From: Aureococcus anophagefferens
Taxonomy: Eukaryota; Sar; Pelagophyceae; Pelagomonadales; Pelagomonadaceae
Assembly: GCF_000186865.1 (NCBI RefSeq)
Contig: NW_008705579.1
Location: 534,108-598,107 of the forward strand
Direction: 5' to 3'
Length of the DNA: 64,000 nt
Shown: positions 50,273 to 58,800 of the stretch, piece by piece
Layout of the letters: each line of letters starts with the position of its first letter
Position numbering within the stretch: the first letter of the stretch is position 1
Position numbers and translations under genes: made by a program
The notes under the pieces: model-generated
The model's database searches: none
Told to the model about the DNA's origin: nothing
Seen by the model: the letters and a program-made list of their open reading frames with translations, nothing else

Positions 50273-51394
50273 CTAGGACCACTTATCCGAGCAGATCGTC
50301 CCCCCGTCGACGCCGACGATGTCCGCGTAGACGCCCGCGGCGCGGAGGTCCGCCTCGTAGGCGCGGCAGTCCGGCCCGCCGTAGAGCGCGTCCGTCGCCG
50401 CGTCGCGGACGCCGCGGACGAGGCCCAGGGCCGCGGCCCGCGGCGCCAGGGCCTCCGGCGGCGTCCCCGCGGCGCAGAGCAGGTTGTAGGACATGGGGCC
50501 CGACTCCGCGACGCCGAGGCCGCTCGGCTCGACGTTCGGCACGCGGAACGCGTCGTCCACACCGGGCACGATGCGGAAGACGGCCCACGCGCAGGCGTAG
50601 GCCGGGTGCCGCGCGAGCAGGCCGCGCTGTACGCCCGGCCCGTAGGCGAGGCGCGGCTGGACGAGCTCGAAGAGCAGCGCGGGCCGGCACGCGTCGATGG
50701 CGCCGCGCGCGCCCGCGAGCATCTCGAGGTCCATGCCTTCGACGTCCGACTTGATGAGCGCGGGGCAGCCGCCGGAGATGGCGCCGGCCCGCCGCAGCCC
50801 GTCCAGGGACGCGAGCGCCGCCGTCTCGGGCGCGGCCGCGGCCGCGTCGCCGGCGAAATCGACGCCGCGCCCGGGCGCGAGCGCGCGCGCGCCCGAGTTC
50901 TCCCGGCAGAAGCCGCCGTCGCACGCGCCGAGGGCGACGCGCCCGCCGTCCGCCGCGCCCAGGGCCTCGCCGTGGACGTCGACGTGGCGCAGGCCGTTGA
51001 GCGCCACGGACGCGGCGAGGAGCAGCCGCGGCGCCCGCTGCGGCTCCCAGACGTGGACGAGGCCCGAGGCGCCGACGGCGGCCGCGAGGCCCAGCGTGTG
51101 CGCGCCGACGTGGCCGCCGCACTCCCAGACCGTGTCGCCGGGCCGCAGCAGTTCCGCGGCGATGTCGACGATGGGCTGCTCCCACTCGCCGATCTCGCGC
51201 AGGTGCGTGCCGACGACGCGGTCGCCGAGGTCCGTGACGGAGACGCCGTAGCGGCCGCGCGTGACGGCGACCTCGCCCTCGACGAAGACGTTGTGGCCCT
51301 CGCCGGGCGCGAGATTGCGGCTGTGCGTCGTGTGGACGACGGCCGCGAGGATGGCGAGGCGCTGGCCCATTGCGCACAAGCTCAGGGGCAGCAT
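50273..51394 (-). CDS. FkbM-family methyltransferase
   Basis: A 373-residue SAM-dependent methyltransferase. The SAM-binding strand-loop is VWECGGHVGAHTLGLAAAVG, followed by VHVWEPQRAPRLLLAASVAL and the conserved FkbM block LIKSDVEGMDLEMLAGA. The N-terminal 80 residues include a hydrophobic start (MLPLSLCAMGQRLAILAAVV), possibly a signal anchor. FkbM enzymes O-methylate sugars or polyketides, and algae have many copies; the substrate is unknown. The C-terminal part has scattered Cys (LYGGPDCRAYEADL). Start at 51394 or at the Met eight codons later. Confidence 0.82.
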   Translation of the reverse strand: MLPLSLCAMGQRLAILAAVVHTTHSRNLAPGEGHNVFVEGEVAVTRGRYGVSVTDLGDRVVGTHLREIGEWEQPIVDIAAELLRPGDTVWECGGHVGAHTLGLAAAVGASGLVHVWEPQRAPRLLLAASVALNGLRHVDVHGEALGAADGGRVALGACDGGFCRENSGARALAPGRGVDFAGDAAAAAPETAALASLDGLRRAGAISGGCPALIKSDVEGMDLEMLAGARGAIDACRPALLFELVQPRLAYGPGVQRGLLARHPAYACAWAVFRIVPGVDDAFRVPNVEPSGLGVAESGPMSYNLLCAAGTPPEALAPRAAALGLVRGVRDAATDALYGGPDCRAYEADLRAAGVYADIVGVDGGTICSDKWS

Positions 51395-51494
51395 CTAGGG
51401 GCAGCTTTGTTTGGTTGCACTTTCAACAATTCTTGGTGCGAGAGAATCTCAGAGATCTCGAGAGCAGTGGGAGCATGCCGTAGGTAAGCCGTAG

Positions 51495-51620
51495 GCCTTG
51501 CCGTGATTGATACGTCGTGCGGCAAGACTCCGCGTCGCGGAGTCTTCAGAAAGTTTGTCAGTGGCGTTGTGATTTCAAGGCCTGCCAGCCGCACGACGTA
51601 TCAACCACGGCACTGCAAGG
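51495..51620. mobile_element. MITE-like nested inverted-repeat element
   Basis: 51500-51523 and 51588-51611 are 24-bp inverted repeats with one mismatch (arms include TTGATACGTCGTGCGGC). Inside, 51524-51546 is a perfect 11-bp palindrome (AAGACTCCGCG, T, CGCGGAGTCTT). The outer arms extend to CCTTGC with a 5-bp offset. It lies between divergent promoters and stop codons in an otherwise gene-free 280-bp stretch and is less GC-rich than the surroundings. No target duplication was recognised. Confidence 0.6.
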
Positions 51621-51674
51621 ATGGCCATGGGGCTGCCTGTTCACATCCGCTCTAGGTCGCCGGCGGAGGTCGCC

Positions 51675-53245
51675 CTATGAGCCACTTACGCCGTCGCCGC
51701 AGTCCGGGAACCGCGCGGCCCAGCCGAGGCGCTGGAGCCGCGCGAACTCCGCGCGGAAGCGGCGGTCGCCGGGGCAGTGGAGGACGACGGGGTACGTGTC
51801 CGTGAGCGCGTTGTGGAGCGCGCCGTCGCGGACGCCGAAGTCGCGGGCGTCGCCGCGGCCGCCCGTGTTGCCGAAGAGCTCCTGGTGCGCGTCGAGGACG
51901 ATGCGCGGCGCCCCGCGGCTCGCCGGCGCGCCGCCGCACGGCGGCGGCGCGCCGACGGGCGCCTCCTGCGCGAGGTACTCGCGGTGGAGCAGCGTCTGGT
52001 CCGACGCGCCGTCCCAGTCGGCCGCGCGCGTCGCAAGGACGCGGGCGAGGAGCGCCGCGACGTGCCCCGCGCGGCCCGCGAAGGACCCGCTGTTGAGGAA
52101 CCGGTAGGGCGCGCCGGACTCCGGGTACGCGCGGCCGACGCACTGCTCGTCACCGCCCCGGAAGTAGAAGGGCTGCTCCGCGGAGAAGACGACGACGTCG
52201 GCGTCGCGCGCCTCGAAGCGCGCGAGCCGCGCGACGACGGCCGCCGCGCCGCCGCCGACGGCGACGTCGTAGCCGTCGACGGCCATGAGGACCGCGGCCC
52301 GCGGCAGGCCCGCCGCGAAGTCGCGGAGGAGCGCGAGCTTGAGGCCGTTGCTCCAGGTCGCGCCCGGCGGCGGCGCGAGGACTGTGAGGCCGAGGCCGTA
52401 GCCCGCGGCGCTCTCGCGGAGGCGCCGGAGGCCGCAGTGCGTCTCGTCGGTGGCGAAGGTCGCGAGGACGACGTCCGGCGGCGCCGCGGCCGCGCGCGCC
52501 GCGCGCGCGAGGGCGTGGCGCGCGCCGAGGTCGTCGTCGTCGGCGGCGAGCGCCGCGGCGAGCGCGTCCGCCGCGCGCGCGGCGTCGCCGGGTCGGTTCC
52601 GGTCGAGGAGCGCCATGCCCAAATGGCGCCGCGGCGCGGGGTCGCCCGGCGCCGCCGCCGCGGCGCGCGCGGCGTCGTCGACGGCGCCGTCGAGGTCGCC
52701 GCGCGCCGCGCGCACGGCGGACCGGAGCGTCAACGCGCCGGGCAGGTCCAAAACCCGGTCAGGAGGTCCTCCGCGCGGCCGTGGTACCCCGCGCGGAACG
52801 CGGCCTGCGCGAGGGCCGCGTCGAGGCCGTCGGAGGACGCCCCGGCGCGCTTCGCGGCGTCGTAGGCGTCGACGGCGCCGCCGTAGTCGCCCGCCGCGAG
52901 CCGCGCGGCGCCGAGGAGCGCGCGCGACGCGCCGTCGCCGCCGGCGACGCGCGCGAGCACGCGCGCCGCGTCGCCGAAGCGCCGCTGGTCGTAGAGCACG
53001 CGCGCGCGGGCCGTGGCCTCGGCCGCGGCGAGGGTCCCGTTGCCGCGGAGGACGACGTCGGCGGCGATGGCGTCGGCGCAGGCGAGGCCCTGGGGCGTCG
53101 GGCCAAAGTCGTGCCGCGCGCAGAACGCCGCGGCGTTGGCGTCGACGTCGCCGTCGAAGAGCGACGCCGGCAGGTCGTCGAGGGCGATCTCCGTCGTCGG
53201 CAGCGCGGCGCCCAGCCACGCCGCGACCAGCAGGCGGGCTTTCAT
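51675..53245 (-). CDS. Procollagen-lysine glycosyltransferase (PLOD/LH3-GT)-like protein with TPR-like N-terminus, one frameshift
   Basis: The protein starts at 53245 with a signal peptide (MKARLLVAAWLGAALP) and has TPR-like helices (RALLGAARLAAGDYGGAVDA and LDGAVDDAARAAAAAPGDP). The catalytic part follows the glucosyltransferase domain of PLOD/LH3: VVLATFATDETHCGLRRLRE, WSNGLKLALLRDF, LMAVDGYDVAV (metal Asp pair), VVFSAEQPFYF, YRFLNSGSFAGRAGHVAALL, SDQTLLHREYL and IVLDAHQELFGNTGG. These enzymes glycosylate hydroxylysine in collagen-like proteins in the ER. The frame breaks by one base at the A run 52750-52753; one additional A would join LLTGF to LDLPGALTLRS. That fits a homopolymer error. 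Confidence 0.75.
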
Positions 53246-53455
53246 CGTGCGGGCGGCCCCATCATGTCAACGGCACGGCAACGATGAAGATCCTATATCC
53301 TGTCAAAGCAGATTTTCACCTACCCACTCAGTTTCTACGGGCTGCATCGATCGAGGTGCGTCGTCGCGCCGCCGCCCGCCGCCCCGCCCGGTCCCCCCCG
53401 CGCCCGTCCCGTCCCCCGACCGGCGCCGCGCTCGCAGGTCGACGCACCGGACACG

Positions 53456-54403
53456 ATGAAGTACACGGAGGAGGCCTACCAGCTCACGGACGAGGAGTCC
53501 CTGGCGCCCGTGCGCGCCGCCCCGCAGCGCTCGTCGCGCGCGGGCTTCGCCGCCGCCCTCGTGGCGACGGCCCTGTCGTCGGCGGCCGTCACCTACCGCG
53601 TGGCGCGCCCCGCGGCGGGTGCCCCGGCGCTCATGGCGCTCGACGGCGACAGCTCCGTCGTCGTCCACGCGTACGTCGACGCCATGTGACCCGACTGCCG
53701 GAGGCACGCGCTCTCGCTCCACACGTTCATGTTGAGCCACAGCGACGTTCTCGACGCCATCGACCTCAAGGTCGACTACCTCGGCTCCGCGGCGTCCATC
53801 GAGGAGCACGGCATCATCTTCGAGTCCGTGAACAAGTACGAGCTCTGCGCGGAGGACTCCCTCGAGCAGGGCGAGTGGTGGCCCATGGTCCACTGCATGT
53901 ACGGCCTCCAGGCCTGCATGTCCTACACGGAGACGTCCGACGCCATGTCGTGCTCCGAGGCCGAGTCGGGCGCCGACGACGACGTCGCGATCCCGGGCAG
54001 CGACACGACGGGCCTCGACTCCTGCGTCTGCACGCTCGAGGGCGTCGTCGACTACTGCTCGGCGAAGCACACGTCGACGAACCTCACGACCCTCTCCGCC
54101 TGCACCAAGTCCGCGGAGGCGCTCACGTTGTACGAGGAGAGCAACAACGTCGCCTACGCGATCAACGACGGCTCGCCGCTCTGGGTGACCATCAACGGCA
54201 ACGAGTACTCCTTCTCCACCAACGAGACGGACATCGGCCTCGCCTCCTGGGCGACACAGGTCCTCTCCCTCACCTGCCAGGCCATCGACGACTCCGGCGC
54301 GAGCCTCCCGTCGACGTGCTCCGACTACGTCTACCCGTCGTCGACGGACTCGTCGGACGTCGACAACACGGGCGGCGACGTCACGCCCGTCGTCCCCGTC
54401 TAA
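53456..54403 (+). CDS. GILT-like thiol reductase, probable selenoprotein (TGA at codon 78)
   Basis: One frame runs 53456-54403 (315 residues) with a single in-frame TGA at 53687-53689. Reading it as selenocysteine gives VVVHAYVDAM-Sec-PDCRRHA, placing Sec at the first position of a CxxC motif, exactly where GILT (gamma-interferon-inducible lysosomal thiol reductase) has its catalytic Cys. Downstream family features continue in the same frame: YELCAEDSLEQGEWWPMVHC, paired Cys, and SPLWVTINGNEYSF near the C-terminus, as in GILT (WVTVNG). An N-terminal hydrophobic stretch (AGFAAALVATALSSAAVTYR) is a signal anchor. GILT enzymes reduce disulfides in acidic compartments. Pelagophytes are known for large selenoproteomes. 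A nonsense mutation is the alternative. Confidence 0.75.
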
Positions 54404-54863
54404 AGCGGCTCACGCCGCCGCGCCCCCCGCCCCGCCGTCGTCGCGCGCCGCCCAAGACCAAGCGCGCCCGCGACCCGCGCAAGGGCCGCCGCCGCTCCGC
54501 GTCCGATCACATTGAACCTCTGTGAAGCGAGCGCCGACCCGGAGATCGCATGACGGACCGCACGCCTCGCCCCCGACCGGGGGCGGCGTGCTCCTGACAT
54601 GATCCCGGACCCTCGGCGCCTTCGGATTCCGCGGACGGCGGCGGCCCGCGGCTCGAGCGCCGCGGCCCGACGACGACAGCGGGACGGGGGACGCACCCCC
54701 CGCTTCTCCACTCCCCGCGCGCGCGCCTAGCGCCGCATCCCTCCTTTAACCATTACGTATGCGAACGCGCGGCGGACGCGGCTACGTACACTAGTACTGC
54801 GCCATCCCCGCCGTCGGTCCGTTTAGGCGACCCTCGGCGCTCGAAAAAGACGGGGCGCGCCCC
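54404..54863. other. Convergent 3' region between selenoprotein and kinase genes
   Basis: 460 bp without a supported gene. It contains the candidate SECIS hairpin and, at 54730-54800, a less GC-rich stretch (TTTAACCATTACGTATGCG and CTACGTACACTAGTACTGCG) of unknown meaning. It is unusually long for a convergent spacer in this window, where most are under 130 bp, which is consistent with an extended functional 3' UTR. Confidence 0.5.
54550..54598 (+). promoter_or_regulatory. Candidate SECIS hairpin in the 3' UTR of the GILT-like selenoprotein
   Basis: About 147 bp after the stop, ATGA (54550) and TGA (54595) flank a strong stem: GGA/TCC, GCACGC/GCGTGC and CGCCCCC/GGGGGCG around a GACC loop. 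Eukaryotic SECIS elements need ATGA opposite GA and usually an unpaired AA in the apical part; here only CC is available, as in a minority of known elements. Position fits, sequence fit is partial. Confidence 0.35.
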
Positions 54864-55795
54864 CTAGAGCGCGGCGGCGGCGACGCACGTCGGCGAGTCG
54901 ACCGCGGGCGGCTTCGGGGGCCCGGCGGCGGCGGCGGCGACGGCGGCGTCGATGGCCGCGACGACGCGCCGCGCGACGGCCGCCGGGCCGTCGGCCGCGT
55001 CGACGCGGGCCGCGTGGTGGTCGAGCCCCGCGTAGTAGCGCGCGTGGGCCGCGTCGAGCTCGGCGAGGTACGCCGCGGAGCAGCCGCCGCCGCCCGCGCC
55101 GCCCTCGGCGTCGTCGGCCGCGCCCTCGCCGTCGCGGCCCCGCGCGGCGACGCGCGCGAGGAGCGTCGCCACGGGCGCGTCGAGGAGGATCGTCGCGCGC
55201 GCCGTCGCGGGGAGCGACGCGAGCATGGAGTCGTGCGCGAGGTCGTAGGCGTCTTTATCGCAGCCCTTTAAATGCGTCGCCGCGAAGACGCAGCGGTCGC
55301 TCCAGAGCGACCGCTCCGAGACGACGAGGCGCGCGCCGGACGTCAGCGCGCGCCGGAGCGCGGCGTAGCGCGTGCTCAGCGCCATCATCTGGAACACGGC
55401 CGCGTGCAACCGCCCGTCGTACATGGCGGAGAGGAGGCCGGCTTGCTCCCAGGCCGCCACGGGCTCGTCGACGAAGACGACGCCCTCGACGCCGGCGTAG
55501 GCGTCGCGGAGCTTCGCCAGGAGCGTGCTCTTGCCTACCACGCGCATCGGTGACGGATCGTCCCAGCCACGATCTCTCGAAAGACGCCGCGTCGCTTGCC
55601 AATGCCGATGTTCCCCTCGATGTTGACGAGCAGGCACCCCTGTGGCAGCAGCGGCGTGGACCGGCGCGGCGTGCGGAGCGGCGGCGCCTCGTCGCGGCTC
55701 TTCTGCGGCGTCATGATTTTGGAAGCAGCCCAACTGCGATTTGCAAACGGAGGCCACGCGGGCTGCGTCATGGGCTGCCGCATGATGCACTTCAC
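54864..55795 (-). CDS. Deoxynucleoside kinase (dNK/TK2-like), two exons
   Basis: Exons 55795-55600 and 55534-54864 give 288 residues. The enzyme phosphorylates deoxynucleosides for salvage. The P-loop is rebuilt only by splicing: LLVNIEGNIGIG from exon 1 and KSTLLAKLRDAYAG from exon 2. Further motifs are VFVDEPVAAWEQAGLLSAMY, the ERS motif in LVVSERSLWSDRCVFA and the lid LLDAPVATLLARVAARGRDG, where two Arg are present. The acidic/Gly-rich insert after the lid (EGAADDAEGGAGGGG) is unusual. Several N-terminal Mets are possible (residues 1, 5, 9, 28), and the leader could target mitochondria or plastid. Confidence 0.85.
55535..55599 (-). mobile_element. Short introner-like intron, family C, 65 bp, inside the P-loop codon run
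   Basis: GC donor GCAAGCGA, acceptor GGTAG then GCAAGAGC; the border repeat is GCAAG (5 bases plus partial). Phase 1, between the codon for Gly and Lys of the Walker A motif. The 57-bp insert aligns with the intron at 2168-2247 (TTTCGAGAGAT, GGG, ACGA, CCGTC, GGTAG). Confidence 0.7.
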
Positions 55796-55865
55796 GTGAA
55801 CAAATCCTTGAACCCGTCGGCCCGGTCATGGGCTGCGGAGAAGCTCTGCCGCTGCGGCTTGCTGC

Positions 55866-58800
55866 ATGAATTTCACGCGCTTCTTCGAGCCGCCGGCGGC
55901 CGAGGCCGCCGCGCCGAAGAAGCCGCGCGCGCGCCAGGCGGCGGCGACGCAGGAGTCCGCCGCGCCGCGCGCGCGCAAGGCGGCGGCGACGCAGGAGTCC
56001 GCCGCGCCGCGCGCGCGCAAGGCGGCGGCGACGCAGGAGTCCGCCGCGCCGCGCGCGTGCAAGGCGGCGGCGACGCAGGAGTCCGCCGCGCCGGCGCCGC
56101 CGGCCGCGCCGCTGCCGCGGGCCTTCGCGGCGCTGCTCTTCTCCTACGACGACCTGCGCGCGGTCGCGAAGTCCCTCGAGCGCATGCGGCACGTGTCGCT
56201 GACCGTGGATAACGTCTGCGCGACGGCGCGCGCCGCGCGCGGCGCCGGGCTCGAGGCGCGGCTCCGCGCCGCGCTGCCGCGGCTCGCGGCGTGCTGCCCC
56301 GGCGCCGTGGACGTCGTCGACGACGACGGCGGCGGGGGCGGCGTCGTCGTCTTCCCGAAGCTCGCGCCGCCGCCGCCGCGCGGCACGTCGCACGAGGCCG
56401 AGCGGCGGCGCCGCGTCGAACACGCGCTCGCCGCCGAGGTCGAGCGGCAGCGGCAGGCGGCCGGCGGCGCCTGGGACCCCGAGCGCGCCGCGCCGTCGGC
56501 CCGGGCCTTCGAGGACCGCGCCGCGGCGGCGCGCGCCGCGGCGGCGTCGCGGAAGCGCGCCGAGGCCGCCGCCCGGGACCCCACCGCGTTCCTCGACGCG
56601 ATCGCGGAGGACGAGCGGTCGCCGCTCGTGCGCGCGCTCGTGGGCCAGGACTGGTACGAGGGCCAGATCGCCCACGTCGAGACCGTGCCCGCGCGGGCCG
56701 CGACCTTTGGGGCGCTGCAGTCCAAGCTGCCCGCGGCGCTCGCGGCCGCGACGGCGGGCCGCCGGCTCTGGTCGCACCAGGCCCTCGCCGTCGACGCGGC
56801 CCTCGGCGGCCACCACGTCATGCTCGCGACGGGCACGGCGTCGGGCAAGAGCCTCGCCTTCACGCTGCCCGCCGTCGCGGCGGCGCTCGAGCGGCGGGAG
56901 CGGTCGCTTTTTCTGTTCCCGACCAAGGCGCTCGCGCAGGACCAGGTGGCGTCGCTCCGGGAATTGCTGGAGCCCCTGGGCCTGGCCTGCGCGACGCTCG
57001 ACGGCGACACGCCCCGCGACGACCGCGCGACCATCGCGGCGGCGCCGCCGGCCGTCGTCGTCACGAACCCGGACATGATCCACGCGACGCTGCTCCCGGG
57101 CGCCGGCGGCGAGTGGCGCAGACTCCTCGAGGACGTGACGTCCGTCGTCGTCGACGAGGCCCACGTCTACGTCGGCGCCTTCGGCACGCACGTCGCCGCC
57201 GTGCTCCGGCGCCTGAGCCGCGCACTCGGCGGCGCCGCGCGCTTCTTCTGCTGCTCGGCGACGATCGCGAACCCGCGCGAGCACGCCGCGCGGCTGCTGC
57301 CGCCCGGCGGCGGCCGCGACATCGTCGTCGTCGACGGCGACGGGTCGCCGCGCGGCGCGAAGCAGGTCATCGTCTGGAACCCGCCCCACAAGCCCCGCGC
57401 GGACGCGGCGGCGGCGAAGCGGCCGCGGACGTCGCGGGACGCGTGGCGCGTGCGCCGCGGCGGCCGCGGACGGCGGCGCCGCGGCCGCGGACGACGAGAC
57501 CGCGGCCTACGACTCCGGCGGCGACGAGACGGAGGCCTACGACAGCGACGGCGCCAAGGCGCTGACGGGCGAGGAGAAGCTGCGGCGGCGCGCGGCGGGC
57601 GCGGAGCGGCGCGCGCTCGCCGCCGCGCTCGGCGGCGCGGGCGCCAGCGCCGCGTTCCCGAAGCGGCGGTCGTCCATCGTCGAGTGCGCCAAGCTCTTCG
57701 CCGCCCTCGTCGAAGGCGGGACGCGGACGCTCGCCTTCGGGCGCACGCGGAAGCTCGTCGAGCTCGTGCTCGGCTACGCGAAGGAGCGGCTCGAGGCGGG
57801 CCGCGCGCCGGAGCTCGCGGCCCGCGTCGCGGCGTACCGCGGCGGCTACCGCAAGGAGGACCGGCGCCGCATTGAGCGGGGCCTCTTCGGCGGGGGGTTG
57901 GCGGGCGTCGTCGCGACGAACGCGCTGGAGCTCGGCGTCGACGTCGGCGACCTGGACGCGACGGTGCACCTGGGCCACCCGGGGTCCATCGCGTCGCTGT
58001 GGCAGCAGGCGGGCCGCGCGGGGCGCGACGCAAATTCGACGAGCGCGGCCATCGTCGTCTGCTGGGACAGCCCCATCGACCAGCACTTTGCGCGGTGCGG
58101 CGGCGACCTGCTCAAGCGGCCAATGGAGCCCGCGGCGCTCCAGGTCGCCAACGAGAGCGTGCTCGCGGATCAGCTTGTCTGCGCCGCCGCCGAGGCGCCC
58201 CTCGAGGCGCGCGACCGGCCCTTCTTCGCCCTGGCCTGCGGCTGCGGCGGCGGCGACTGCGGCGCGTACGACCGCGCGCTGACGATGCGCAAGGCCGACC
58301 GCTCGCTGCGCGAGGCCCCCGGCGGCGGCTGGGCGGCGGCGCCCCACGCGGCGGACCACGCGCGGGCCGTGTCGCTGCGCGTCGTCGACCCCGTGACCTT
58401 TTCCGTAAAGTGCGGCGGCGCCGTCGTCGACGAGGTGCCCTACTCGCGCGCGTTCTACGAGCTCTACGAGGGCGCCGTCTACCTGATCCAGGCCGCGCCC
58501 TACCTCGTCACGCGCCTCGACGTCATGACCCACGAGGCGACGGTGAAGCGTTTAGGCGCCTGCGACTACATCACGTCGTCGCCGGGGCAGGAAAAGGGCG
58601 CGAATTTCCCACCGTCAAAGGCTCCCGCTCCCGGCGGTTTCCCGCTCGTTTCGGCCGATGCTTGGACGAGCGATCGTCCCTCGGAACGGTGTCGACGCGT
58701 GGATGGCTTTTTCCGGACCGCGCGCGCGCGGCACACTGACGTTGAAGCAACATCGCGCGTCGCCCGCGCAGGTCGTCGCGGAACCACACGGACGTCGACC

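Noticed and set aside
53456..53689. A separate 77-residue protein ending at TGA
   Set aside because: The next open frame continues in the same phase with GILT features, and the TGA falls on the catalytic Cys position.
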